Source of the DNA: Doris montereyensis
Taxonomy: Eukaryota; Mollusca; Gastropoda; Nudibranchia; Dorididae
Length of the DNA: 64,000 bases
Assembly: GCA_037039925.1 (NCBI GenBank)
Contig: JAXRKP010000161.1
Coordinates: forward strand, 150,001 to 214,000
Direction: 5' to 3'
The position numbers and the translations under genes were made by a program. Under the pieces are notes generated by a model. The model did not search any database and had not been told where the DNA came from. It saw nothing but the letters and a program-made list of their open reading frames with translations. Shown piece after piece: positions 1 through 12,400 of the stretch (within the stretch, counting starts at the first letter, position 1; every line of letters begins with the position of its first letter).

Positions 1-407
1 ACAATTTGGGATCAATGGCCTGGGAAAGGATGGATATAAAAATCGAAGAGGGGGAGGGGGACGGTTCAGTTGAGGCGGAGGCAACATGGGAGCCATTGTT
101 GGACCCTGAGTTTGAGGGGCTCGTGGATGCGGTGGTTGCATATTAATAGATCTGTTGAAGTGAAGGGTTTGCTGCCTTTGACCTTGAAACTGTTGCCTTG
201 GCTGTTGTTGTTGTTGATGATACTGCGGCTGAGACTGTCCGCAGTTATGATTCACCGATTGAGTCATGGGCGCATGAGACGTTTGAAATTGTCTGTTTCC
301 AAAAATATAATTTTCCGGAACTCTGTTTTGTCTATGCCTACTTCCACTTCTGTGCTCTCTTCTAGTACCTGATGGGGGATCAGCAGAGACATTTTTAGGG
401 CTGCTTC
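1..407 (-). CDS. DnaJ gene exon 12 (Gln/Pro-rich tail), continues left
   Basis: Open to the window edge in one frame: a Ser/Arg-rich part, then QSQPQYHQQQQQPRQQF and a Pro-rich stretch (PPPQLNRPPPPLRF). The strongest acceptor is at 425-426, but entering there in phase 1 gives a stop after about 54 codons. The AG at 408-409 puts the Gln/Pro frame in phase with exon 11. Either that acceptor is used, or a small exon or base is missing. Confidence 0.65.
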
Positions 408-3400
408 CTTGCACATCATGTTTCCTGAAAAAATAAGGAGAAAAAAATAAGTGACCAATATTGCTAAATACTGAAAACTACACTCAAACCCTCATATACC
501 CCCCGTTATATCGCCATTCTCGCTACCACCTGCTTTTCACCTCTCTACAGATCTGACACAATACAAAAACAATGAAATAACTCATTACACCACCATCCGC
601 CAATGATTTGGCATTAACGTTCCTTAATAACCATTGTAAAATACAACTCATTACACCACCATCCGTCAATGATTTGGCATTAACGTTCCTTAATAACCAT
701 TGTAAAATGCAACTCATTACACCACCATCCGCCAATGATTTGGCATTAACGTTCCCTAATAACTATTGTAAAATGCAACTCATTACACCACCATCTGCCA
801 ATGATTTGGCATTAACGTTCCCTAATAACTATTGTAAAATACAACTCATTACACCACCATCTGCCAATGATTTGGCTTTAACGTTCCCTAATAACTATTG
901 TAAAATGCAACTCATTACACCACCACCCCTTCCCCGAAGTGATGTAAATGGGTAGAAGTAGAATCTAGTTTGGCTTGGTCTATTGTGTAATGCAGTTTTA
1001 ATTATGTGGGGTTTAGACAGTGATAAAACAGAGTTTTATGTTGTGAAATGCCTACAATAAATAAGCACATCCTTCTACAATGATTGATAATAATACAGTC
1101 TTCGCGGCTTAGCTGCACAGTGGATAGCAAAACATTTCGGTTATGAGAATGCTAAATGGCGGTCACAGAATTTTGTTCTATCTAAAAGTCACTGGATAGT
1201 GTCACTGGGGTTTTGCTTAGCATCATGGCGTCTTGGTATGATGAGAAAAATAATTCCTAATTCGAGCACTAATTTGACGCCAATAGCAAAGCCTTTCACA
1301 AGCAACGTATACTGGTACATGTCACGCATTTTTATGACTTGTATGACGTCATGTTGTCTGGACTTCCCAGCGAAAGGGCAGATAATTTAAGCTAGACAAC
1401 TCTCTGCAAGAGGAAAAAGCCAAGTCACACATCTCTGTAAAAGCAGACAAAGCCGACCCTTCCCTCTAACTCTTGCGCAACCTAGGGCTAAGGAAAGCAG
1501 GGCTGGTCAGGTGTCAACTTCTTTTTTATATTAGTCTTAGGTGTGCTAAATATAGTCTGCTCTAAATTGGGGGAAGAGGGGATGGATTGGTAAGTTATTT
1601 AGTTTACAGCATGTGATTGGACAGATTCATACAAACAAAGAACCAGGCGACACACCGGGTATCATTGGTCTTAAGTCTATCAAACTGAAGAATCTCCATC
1701 GTCATTTAGGGGAAGTAATTACTTGTTTAAAAAAACACACTTAATTGATTGTTCCCTTTGTGAAACAGATACAGTCACACTGCGGATAGCATTACAGAAA
1801 GACAAGGAAACAGACCCTGTGACGTTATGGGGTGGTGACTGTACTAAAACAAAGTCCTCTCATCGGTCTGCCCGGTGAAATTTCTTACCTTTGATTTCCG
1901 GCCTTATTAGTATCTCCATTGAGATTTCCATTTTGTAATCGAGCAAGATCTGAAGGAATAAAAAGTTATCCATGTGTATAAAATGGCTTATATGTGGACT
2001 GGTAAAAACCGTTTCTATCCCCAGTGTATGATGATATAATCAGGATAAGTTACCCCAGTTGTTCACTGGTTTAATATACCATGTTGTTAGTGACTTTTTC
2101 ACAACCTCACTACAGTCCAACCCTCTTATATCCACATCACTGGAACCATCAAATTTTGTTGATATAAGAGGTTGTCGATGTATCAGAGCAACCAATAAAA
2201 TAAGGGACACCACCAGAAAAAAAGCCACAATACAACGTCAATCGAAGGTAATGTGTGGCCCTAAATAGACCGTTTTTGAAGAGGGTGAGAGCATTGCTGG
2301 CTTCTATTTTGCTGGTGTGAATTGATGGTCATCTGTTTCTGTATATAAGGAATCATTTCACACACCTTGTCTTCTGCCTGTGCAATCACGTCAAACAGTA
2401 AGTCACCTTTGGTGTGCTGCTGAGCAAAGTGCTTACGTCTCAATGGCTGCTTTTGCTTCCTTGTTTAAAACAAGTTCAGTTGGTGGGGCAGTCTACTCAT
2501 CTTCATCTGACTCAGGTGAAGACTCTTCCATCAAGTCAGCAACAATTGCGTCGATGGATATTTCATCGGTGACTTTGACATTTTCATTGATGTTAACATA
2601 ATCTTCTGGATCTGTTTCAATCGGGAGGATATAACTGAGCCTCTCAAACAAGTTTCTAAGTTCTGAATATGGCTCACATTCTTGAGTCAGCCCGCACTGA
2701 TCAGTAGATGGGAGTCTTTTCATCAGCGTTGTGGAAGCCTGCAAGAACGAAAACCATTCGAAATTGTATCAGCTGAAACCATGCCCCAAGGCCATTTCAT
2801 GGTGTACAGGGCATCGAGGACAGAGATGTGGAAGTTTGCCACAGATTCTTTTGATGGGGCAGATGTGGAGTCGTTGATGAAGCCCAAATATTGCTGCACA
2901 ACTTTTGTTCTGTAGTGATGCTTGAATGCGTTGATAATTCCTTGATCACAAGGCTGGGTGTGGCTGGCGGTATTTGGTGGTAGGAACTCTAGATGGATTG
3001 CTTTCAGGCCCGTAATCTTTGGATGGGCAGGGCAGTTGTCTACAACCATGACAACAGATCTTTCAGATGACAAGAAGTGGCAACTTCTCTGTTCCTGTCA
3101 TGTTTGTGACAACGAGAACTGTAAGTCGATCTTTGGCCTCTTTCCCGACATGACATGACTCTCCGTTGAAACCATGCATTTTGTTTGGTAAGCAGCAAAA
3201 AACAGGCCAGTTTCATCTGCATTGAAGACATCTTCTGGGGAAAACTTCTCCAGTAGAGCGACGAGGGTGGTCTTTCTCCAGGTGTCCACACAAGCTGTAT
3301 CTACAGAAGTTGACTCCCCACAGGCTGCCCCGTGCCAACATTTGAAGCAACAGAGCCAACCATTAGTGACTTTAAATTCGGTTGCTCCTATTTATGCTTC

Positions 3401-6400
3401 TCAGCAATCTGCTTGGCCTGTTCAGTAATTTTTGGCCCTGACGTTGGAGCATTGATCGCCCTAGTCTGCTTGAACCAAGAAAAGACGGCTTTGTCCACAT
3501 CAACATTCGTTGGCATGTGTTGTCTTTTCCGTTACGGTTCTAATTCATGAGACTACTCAATCTTTTCTCTGTTCTTAACAATTGTAGACAGGGTGATATG
3601 GGGGATCCCATACTTGGCAGCAATGTCTTTCTTTGTCATGGTTTTCTTGTCAACATCAGTCAGAAGTTGCAGTTTGACTTCAATGTTAAATGTTTTCCTC
3701 TTAGGTGATGCCATCGTCATTGATAAGTTGATGAGTGAACTTGTATTGCGACTCGACCACTAGATTGTCACTGCAATTTAGTGTGATACCTGATGGATAA
3801 CGACGCTATTTATACCCAATCATGGGGATCGAGTCACGCTTTGATTGCTGCAGGGTGCAGAATTTCATTGGTTGAAGAGGATGCGTTTTCATAGGCTTTG
3901 ATTGATTCAGTGCAGGATTTCATTGGTCGAAGAGCATACATTTTAATTGACTTTGATTGCTCCAGGGTGCAGTATTTTCTTGGTCTACAGGCATGTGTTT
4001 TCATTTGCCAATTCTTGGCTTTCACTAATCGATTTCCCGGCCATCGATGGACATTTATGTTGTCTGTAGACTGATTATTACCTGCACCAAAAAAATCACA
4101 TTTACATTCAAATATCAGTGTTATTTTACTAATAATATATAAGGAAAAAATGGGACTTTGATATGATGTCGATGTATGCAAGATGTCAATATATGTGGGT
4201 TGGACTGTGTATAGAATATTTGAGACTTGTCATTTTTTTCTTTAAAAGATATATACAATCAGACTGCCAGTTTCTATTATGAAGAAAATTTAATCACAGA
4301 AAACTGAACAAATTTCTAATGGATGACAACATCAAAACAGAGCATTTCTCTACTTAGCATCTATTATCACAACATAATCGCAGTCAACAGTTAGATATAT
4401 AAAACTGTTAAATATGTAGAACTCTTATCCGTGTACGTTCCTAAAACATGTCAAGTTCCTTAATCCTTGTCCATTCACTTGATAGGCATAGCACGACTGT
4501 GAACTACTTCTCAAATCATGTCTATTCAATACATATGCCAAATATTATGGTATATGTAGACCTATATGATTATTATGACTATTCCTATTTCACTTGTTCT
4601 TACTTAGGACACATGGACTCTGATGACTGACATTGTAACAGTCTGTTTAAGATAGAAACCATGGTGACACGACTGCGGTTGCGTTCTAAGGCGACAACTA
4701 CCTCTTTTTCATCCGACAACCTTCTTTGAGACCAGTAATGTCAGAAGGAAGGGCAGGCTTGTGGCGAAAATCAACTGTCTGCCCTAGTGTCGGCTTAAAC
4801 ACTAGGTCATTTTTTAGAGCCCTCATTCCGGATCTTAACTGAATTAGATCCATGTGGTGTAAGGTCCTTCATTTTATTCCAGAAAACAAGTAAAAAGTCT
4901 AAATGTAGATCTACACCAAGATCTATATTTCGTTTCTGTTAATCGTATTCACTTTCACTATACAATGAAGACATAAAAATAAAATAGTGCAATTTGTGCA
5001 TAAAATCACTTTTATTCCCTTCTTTTTTTAAACGAAGAAAAGTAACGACACCAATTCATGCGTACTGGACGCATTTCAGGGAAATAAATAGGTGTGAGGG
5101 TCTAGACACGGATTAGATTCCGATATAATACTTTTCGTTTTATTCATAAATTTGGTGATGATGGTTTTTTTAACTTTATTAGCACATCTTCAAACATTTC
5201 ATCCAAACATTTCTCTTCTCTGATAGCATGGTTCTTTTAGGAATTGTACTAAAACACTGCTGCATTTAATGCCTATATTTTTTATGAATATGTTAATAAA
5301 AATAATAGAACATATCATGGAGTCTAAAGCAAGCTTGTATCCATTACGATTGTCATATTCTTTTTTCCAAGAAATACACTTATATTATAAAAATATGATG
5401 ATTAAGATAATCCCCCCCTCTTTCCCCCAAGTAATATCTATTTAATGTACTCATAAGTTTATGACGTCAGAAATGTTAAATTCGATGAACATGACACACT
5501 TAAAGGATACCTCAAATAAACAAGATCCTGAAATTGGTAAAGGTAGACGTCTCATATCACTAAAACCCTTTCAATAAAACTAATAGATTTAATTTGTTTA
5601 AAGATACGAAGCCTTAAGCCTTTCTGTTTTGCTTTCGTTTTGAACATCAGCTAGAGCCCTGATTGCAAAAACTTCTGTTTGTTTCCTTTTCCACACTACA
5701 TGCATTTCTCCTACTAACTCGATTTAAGGTCAATAAAAAACATGAATATGTTACTATCGTGGCACTCACTATCAAATTCTGCAATTACAATCTAGCCAAA
5801 CTCCCTTACTTACCTGCAACAGGAATTCCATTTATGCTTTCTACTTTCTCACCATCCTGTGATGAATTGAAGTATGAGATATTTTTTAAAACGGATCAGT
5901 AAGTTAAAAAAGGAAAAAAGAGAAGACTGAATACAGCTAAAAAAGGCTTTAAAAGATAATGTTATCATATTCATATTTTAAAAATATCAAAGGTGAAAGT
6001 ATTAAATAAAAGAGAACAATAAGAAGCAAGTCCCTTTTTTATGCAACAATAATAATAAAAGTTATAATGTTTAGATTGATATAGTGGACTATACATAGAA
6101 ATGCTCTAAGCACTTTACAATGTAAATAATCCACAATTGAATTAAACTTCACAAATATGTCTCTAAAAATGTGTCTTCAATGTTTTCTTAAAGGAAAAAA
6201 TGTTTTATACAAGACTTAAATGTACAAAGCAGATACACAAAAAAACTTCTTGAAATATTCTTTAACACTTGATTATAGGCCGAAGCTGCCAGTCAATATG
6301 TGCAAGGTTGAGATTTTATTGCTGAGAGGCAAATCGTGAGACAAAATGAATAATAAACAAGAGTTACCCCTTTTGGTGAGTCTGAACTCAAATCAGTCTT

Positions 6401-9400
6401 GATTATATTCAATATATCAGAACTCTTTGACAGAAAATCTCCACTGGCACTTAGAAATTCATTGGATTCAAAGTTCTTCATAAGCTCAGCTCGTCTTTTC
6501 TGCTCAGCTCTGCACTTTCTTTCTTCTTCCATTTTCTTTTCTTCTGCCTCTCTCACAACCCTTTGAGATTATTGCAATGGTAAATTGAAAAAACATAAAG
6601 GAAACAAACAAAATCACAATATTTACCTCAATTCTTTGTTAACAGCTGCTTTTAAACCCTATTTAAATATCATCTTTCTTAGCATTTCAACATTTTAAAT
6701 TCAACAAGTCACTCCATACTAAAAATGTGTTCAGAAATAAAATCATAGATATGGTAATAGTAATTTACATAAGTCAGCATATTAATGGGGAAAGTTAGGA
6801 CAGCATTGTGAGATTATAACATATCTATCACACATATTAATGGGGAAAGTTAGGACAGCATTGTGAGATTATAACATATCTATCACACATATTAATGGGG
6901 AAAGTTAGGACAGCATTGTGAGATTATAACATATCTATCACACATATTAATGGGGAAAGTTAGGACAGCATTGTGAGATTATAACATATCTATCACACAT
7001 ATTAATGGGGAAAGTTGGGACAGCATCGTGAGATTATAACATATCTATCACGCATATTAATGGAGAAAGTAAGAACAGCATTGTGAGATCATAACATATC
7101 TATCACATAAAAATAAAGTCACTTACTTGATTCTTTCTTCTTCTTGCTTTCTTTCCTCCTCTTGTGCTTCTCTTTCAGCCATCTTTCTTTGCTCTTGCGC
7201 CATTCTTCGTTCTTCTGATTTCCTCTTCTTTTTTCTTCTTCTATTTCCAATTGCTGACGAATGTCTGACAGTGCCTTCAAACACAAACAAAGCTAATTTA
7301 CATCATACAAAAATCGGGAAGCCATAGAAGTCAAATTTTACATTTAGTATTTAAGTAAAAAAAAAAAGAAAATAAATCAAATCACATTTTGAAGGAAGCA
7401 TTGGTCTTTTCCTTTAAAGTTAACTGACACTCCTTTATTATTTTCAACAATCATGCACAGCTTGCATTCTTAGAGTTGCATGATTACCCAAGGAAAATAA
7501 TAGTGATAGTTACACCCTAATATTTAAAAGTTTGTGAGAATAAAAAATATAAATTTGACACTAAACAATCAATTGCCAAGAGATGGTGTGTGTTATGCTC
7601 TAATTCACATTGTATCCTCTGAGAATTAACTGAATAAAAGGCTTCTTGTTGTATGGTTTTTACAATAGATTCTTGTTCATTTGATGAGTTCAACAGACAT
7701 AGGCTATAAAGAAATATATGAATAACAAACCTGGTCTTTCTGTTTTTGTTCAAATCTCAATTGTCTCTTTGATTTCTTAACTGGTTGGTTTTCAGGTTTT
7801 ATCTGTGAGACAGCAATCACAAAGATAAACTCAGCTTTGAACAAAACTTGCTGGTAACTTCAATACTAAACAAAGGAGAACATAAGCACGATAAATGAAA
7901 CCTATTCATTTCAAAGTTTTATTTCTACTTCAATGCAGAAAAAGGATAATATATATTGGAAAATGAAAGAGAAATACGCCTAAAATTATGTTTTCATAAT
8001 TTTTTAGATTTGAACTGTTCAAATCAAGCGAGGAAAACTCTAAAATAAATACAGGAATAATTCTTAATATAGTGACCTATTGCCTTTTAAATAAGTGACT
8101 TGATCACATAGATATTAAAAGAAACTGAAAACTTAATCGGCTCCTACATACAGACGCCTGACTTGATGGACTTGCTTCTTTGGGAGTCTCTCTCTCTGGC
8201 GTCTCACTGGGTGACGAACCTACAACAGGAATGAGCAGAAAACTTGACACAGTAACATGTATGTTACAAGTATAATTCTACAAATAATAAAATCATTATA
8301 CAAAAAATATAATGTTTGATACAGAAACAAGGAATAGTTTACTTTTGGAAAGCATGTATAAATAATTCAGTTTTAAGACTGAGTTTAAAAATTTCATACA
8401 AAGAGTTGGTCCTGGTTTTGAAAACATTTCCGTTTCACCATACCATGGAACCACTTATCAGCTCAACTCTGATATTGTCAGTATCTCTCATGCAATTCAT
8501 TGAATGAAATCAAACATAACAATGTATACAATGAAAGTAGAGCTTTTCGGTTTTAGAAACTAGTCTACGTATTGCTGAAAGCTTACAGACAATTAATTGA
8601 ATGTAAACAAAGACAAATTCAAACCGTTTTTGGTTTTTTTAATTTTCCACAGTGTTAAATGAAATGGTGGGAAATTTTCTCAACATTGACCTATTCAAGT
8701 CTTATCATTGAAAATATTTATGAAGATGAAATCATTTTCCTAGTATTTTTTACCATGCTCACATCCACCTTCACTATGTTCTGTGCTTGTTCCAACAATT
8801 TGTAGTATTTACTGAGCTCTTGTTTAAAAGCCTGTCACGATGAAACGATCAACCTTATTTTTATTATAGTATAATTAACATCGGTGGTGTCACTCTCTGA
8901 CCAGTAACTGGTAAAAATCAGGAGATCAAGTTACGAGACAAAAACTGGACATGGTTGAATGCGTAATAAAAGAGTTATTTTACTTGTTTCATAATACAAG
9001 GTCTAAGTCATTATAATTATTTCATAAAACAAACTCTAAGTCATTTGACTTATTTCATAAAACAAAGTCTAAGTCATTTGACTTATTTCATAATACAAAA
9101 TCTAAGTCACTTTACTTATTTCATAATACCAAATCTAAGTCATTATAATTATTTCATAAAACAAAGTCTCAGTCATTTTACTTATTTCATAAAACAAAGT
9201 CTAAGTCATTTTACTTATTTCATAAGACAAAATCTCAGTCATTTTACTTATTTCATAAAACAAACTCTAAGTCATTTTACTTATTTCATAAAACAAAGTC
9301 TAAGTCATTTGACTTATTTCATAAAACAAAATCTAAGTCACTTTACTTATTTCATAATACCAAATCTAAGTCATTATAATTATTTCATAAAACAAAGTCT

Positions 9401-12400
9401 CAGTCATTTTACTTATTTCATAAAACAAAGTCTAAGTCATTTTACTTATTTCATAAGACAAAATCTCAGTCATTTTACTTATTTCATAAAACAAAATCTA
9501 AGTCAATTTTTTTTATTTATACTACGGCGAAATATGACAATAAGTGACAACTCCACTAATAAAGACAGAACAAACATGTGACGTTTCGGGTTTAACCCTT
9601 CGTCAGACAACAAACAAGAAATATCCAGAAACTAAATCTAGATCTAAGCACTACCTCAGGCATCACACTATGTGACGTCAGAAGAAAAACAGAAAGGAAG
9701 AAGAAAGAAAGAAAAAGACAGTGATGATAAGAAACATAAGTAGAAGGGGATGTGAAGAATATATAGGCGCGAGAATGGAAGGCTTAGATCTAGAATGAAA
9801 TAAAAATATGAAAATAAGTAAGTAATAAAAGGTGAGAAGGAGATACAGAGAAGGAGATTAATAGAGAGAGAGGGAAAAAAAGGAAGGGAAAAAAAGCAGG
9901 GAAGAAAGAAAGGGAGAGAGAGGTGTGAGTATGGGAAACAAGAACGAAAAAAGAGGATAACTATAAGACTAGATCTATATCTCACTGGGTCTAGAAAGAA
10001 GAAATGATAGAGAATGAATTAAAGGAAGTATCAATCAAGGCAAAAATTTACACTAAAGGTGCAAAATGTATACAAATTACAAATGTATTGATGCAATAAG
10101 GGAACAGAGTAAACGGCTTATCTGAAATGCCAATTAGCACTAGCTGATGCTTTCGAAGCTTAGTATGACAAAGAAGATGACTATAGATCTAAATCTATTA
10201 GCAATTTAAAAAAAGATAAATAACGTAAACAACAAAGAGATGTGGCAATGTGAACTATATAAATAGCTGTGAATAATACGAAGGAGCCACAGTGGAGTGA
10301 AGTCAAACGCAAAATATGACAATAAGTGACAACTCCACTAATAAAGACAGAACAAACACGTGATGTTTTCTTTCATTTCTTCTTTCTAGACCCAATGAGA
10401 TATAGATCTAGTCTTATTCTTCACATCCCCTTCTATTTACATTTCTTATCATCGCTGTCTTTTTCTTTCTTTCTTCCTCCTTTCTGTTTTTCTTCTGACA
10501 TCACATTGTGTGATGCCTGAGATAGTGTTTAGATCTAGATCTAGATATTTTTCGTTTGTTGTCTGACAAAGGGTTATAACTGAAATGTCACATGTTTTTG
10601 TTCTGTCTTTATTAGTGGAGTTGTCACTTATTGTCATATTTCGCCTTTGACTTCATTCCACTGTGGCTTCTTCTTATTATTGATTCATAATACAAAATCT
10701 AAATCATTTTACTTGATTCATAATACAAAATCTAAGCCATTTTAGTTGATTCATAATACAAAGTCTAAGCCATTTTACTTGTTTCATAATACAAAGTCTA
10801 AGCCATTTTACTTGTTTCATAATACAAAGTCTAAGTCATTTTAGTATCTTGTTTATTTCATAATATAAAATTTAAGTACTTTGTTCATTTCATAATAGTA
10901 CAAGGTCTAAGTACTTTGTTCATTTCATAATACAAAGTCTAAATACTTTGTTTATTTCATAATACAAAGTCTATGTACTTTGTCTATTTCATAATAAGGT
11001 CTAAGTACTTTGTTCATTTCATAATACAAAGTCTAAATACTTTGTTTATTTCATAATACAAAGTCTACTTTGTACTTTGTTCATTTCTAAGTACTTTGTT
11101 TATTTCATAATACAAAAAGTCTAAGTACTTTGTTTATTTCATAATACAAAGTCTAAGTACTTTGTTTATTTCATAATACAAAGTCTAAGAACTTTGTTTA
11201 TTTCATAATACAAAGTCTAAGTACTTTGTTTATTTCATAATACAAAGTCTAAGTACTTTGTTTATTTCTAAGTAATACAAAGTCTAAGTACTTTGTTTAT
11301 TTCATAATACAAAGTCTAAGTACTTTGTTTATTTCATAATTTAAAGAACTTTGTTTATTTCATAATACAAAGTCTAAAGTCTAAGTACTTTGTTTATTTC
11401 ATAGTACAAAGTCTAAGTACTTTGTTTATTTCATAATACAAAGTCTAAGTACTTTGTTCATTTCATAATACAAAGTCCTAAGTACTTTGTTTATTTCATA
11501 ATACAAAGTCTAAGTACTTTGTTTATTTTTCTAAGTACTTTGTTCAATAATACAAAGTTTATTTCATAATACAAAGTCTAAGTACTTTGTTTATTTCATT
11601 ACAAAGTCTAAGTACTTTGTTTATTTCATAATACAAAGCCTAAGTACTTTGTTTATTTCATACTACAAAGTCTAAGTACTTTGTTTATTTCATAATACAA
11701 AGTCTAAGAAACATGAAAGTTGAGAGATGATAAAAAAAAAAAAGGACTTACCTCTCCTTGTCCTGCGTGCATCCTTTTGAACTTTTTTTGCTGACTTTCC
11801 ACTTTGTTTCGCTTGCTTTGCTTCATGAAAGTACTGGCCATGTTGACTGTTTGCACGAGTGAAATCATAGCGGTGATTTGAGGTTGCAGCAGATGGGGGT
11901 GAGGTGGGGCTTGCATAGCTTGGAATGTAATCGTCATCATCGTCAAAATTAAAAGAGGAAAAGGAATGTCCATTTCTAAAAGCACCTGCAATATGATAAG
12001 AACAACATATCACAAAATTGTTTGATTATCATGGGCGTTTATATATTTGGTATTATTAGTATTGTTACTACTTTTATTATCAATATTATTATGGAGTTTA
12101 TAAGGAATAAAAGATAGGCTTTAAAGGTTTTGAATCATATAGTCTCAGATTGTAAGTGCAATAGAGTATTTTCATCACTACCTATGCTATACTAAAGGAT
12201 CGATCTTCACTGGGGCCCTGTTCACTGTGTACACAAACCTAATTTGTATGCTGAAGATACGAAGCTGAACAAATGTGCAGAGCTGATCTTTTTGAGCAAA
12301 TGTCTTACGAATTGTTATATAAATTATTAAAACAATGCTTTTAAGAAAATTGTTAAGGATGGACAATAAGACAAACTTAACAACTATTATAAAATAAAAC

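Larger units (their letters stand above)
2113..4207 (-). mobile_element. Tigger/pogo-type DNA transposon with terminal inverted repeats
   Basis: Left end CAGTCCAACCCTCTTATATC at 2113. The right end at 4182-4207, read on the minus strand, is CAGTCCAACCCACATATATT; about 22 of 26 terminal bases match. A TA lies directly outside the left end, as expected for this superfamily; the right flank reads TG. A second inverted pair (CCTCTTATATC / GATATAAGAGG) lies within the left end at about 2121-2170. Length about 2.1 kb. Inserted in a DnaJ-gene intron, antisense-coding like its host. Confidence 0.85.
408..5813. other. Intron of the DnaJ gene with nested repeats
   Basis: Holds a MITE-like end and 66-bp array (479-990) and a Tigger element (2113-4207), annotated separately. 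I see nothing recognisable in 990-2112 or 4208-5813, which are AT-rich without convincing reading frames. Confidence 0.6.

Noticed and set aside
581..935. CRISPR-like direct repeats
   Set aside because: Contiguous tandem units without spacers in a eukaryotic intron; the same applies to the 55-, 43-, 33-, 32- and 29-bp arrays.
608..955. 115-codon repeat protein-like frame
   Set aside because: A 66-bp tandem repeat read in frame; equally open on the other strand.
5814..5856. PDZ domain in the DnaJ protein
   Set aside because: Only one strand-like motif (SINGIPV) fits; the rest of the fold is absent from neighbouring exons.
9045..9581. 178-codon plus-strand open frame with YFIKQSLSHFT repeats
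   Set aside because: A 33-bp minisatellite whose unit length is divisible by three; no start context, no homologue, and it lies antisense in an intron.
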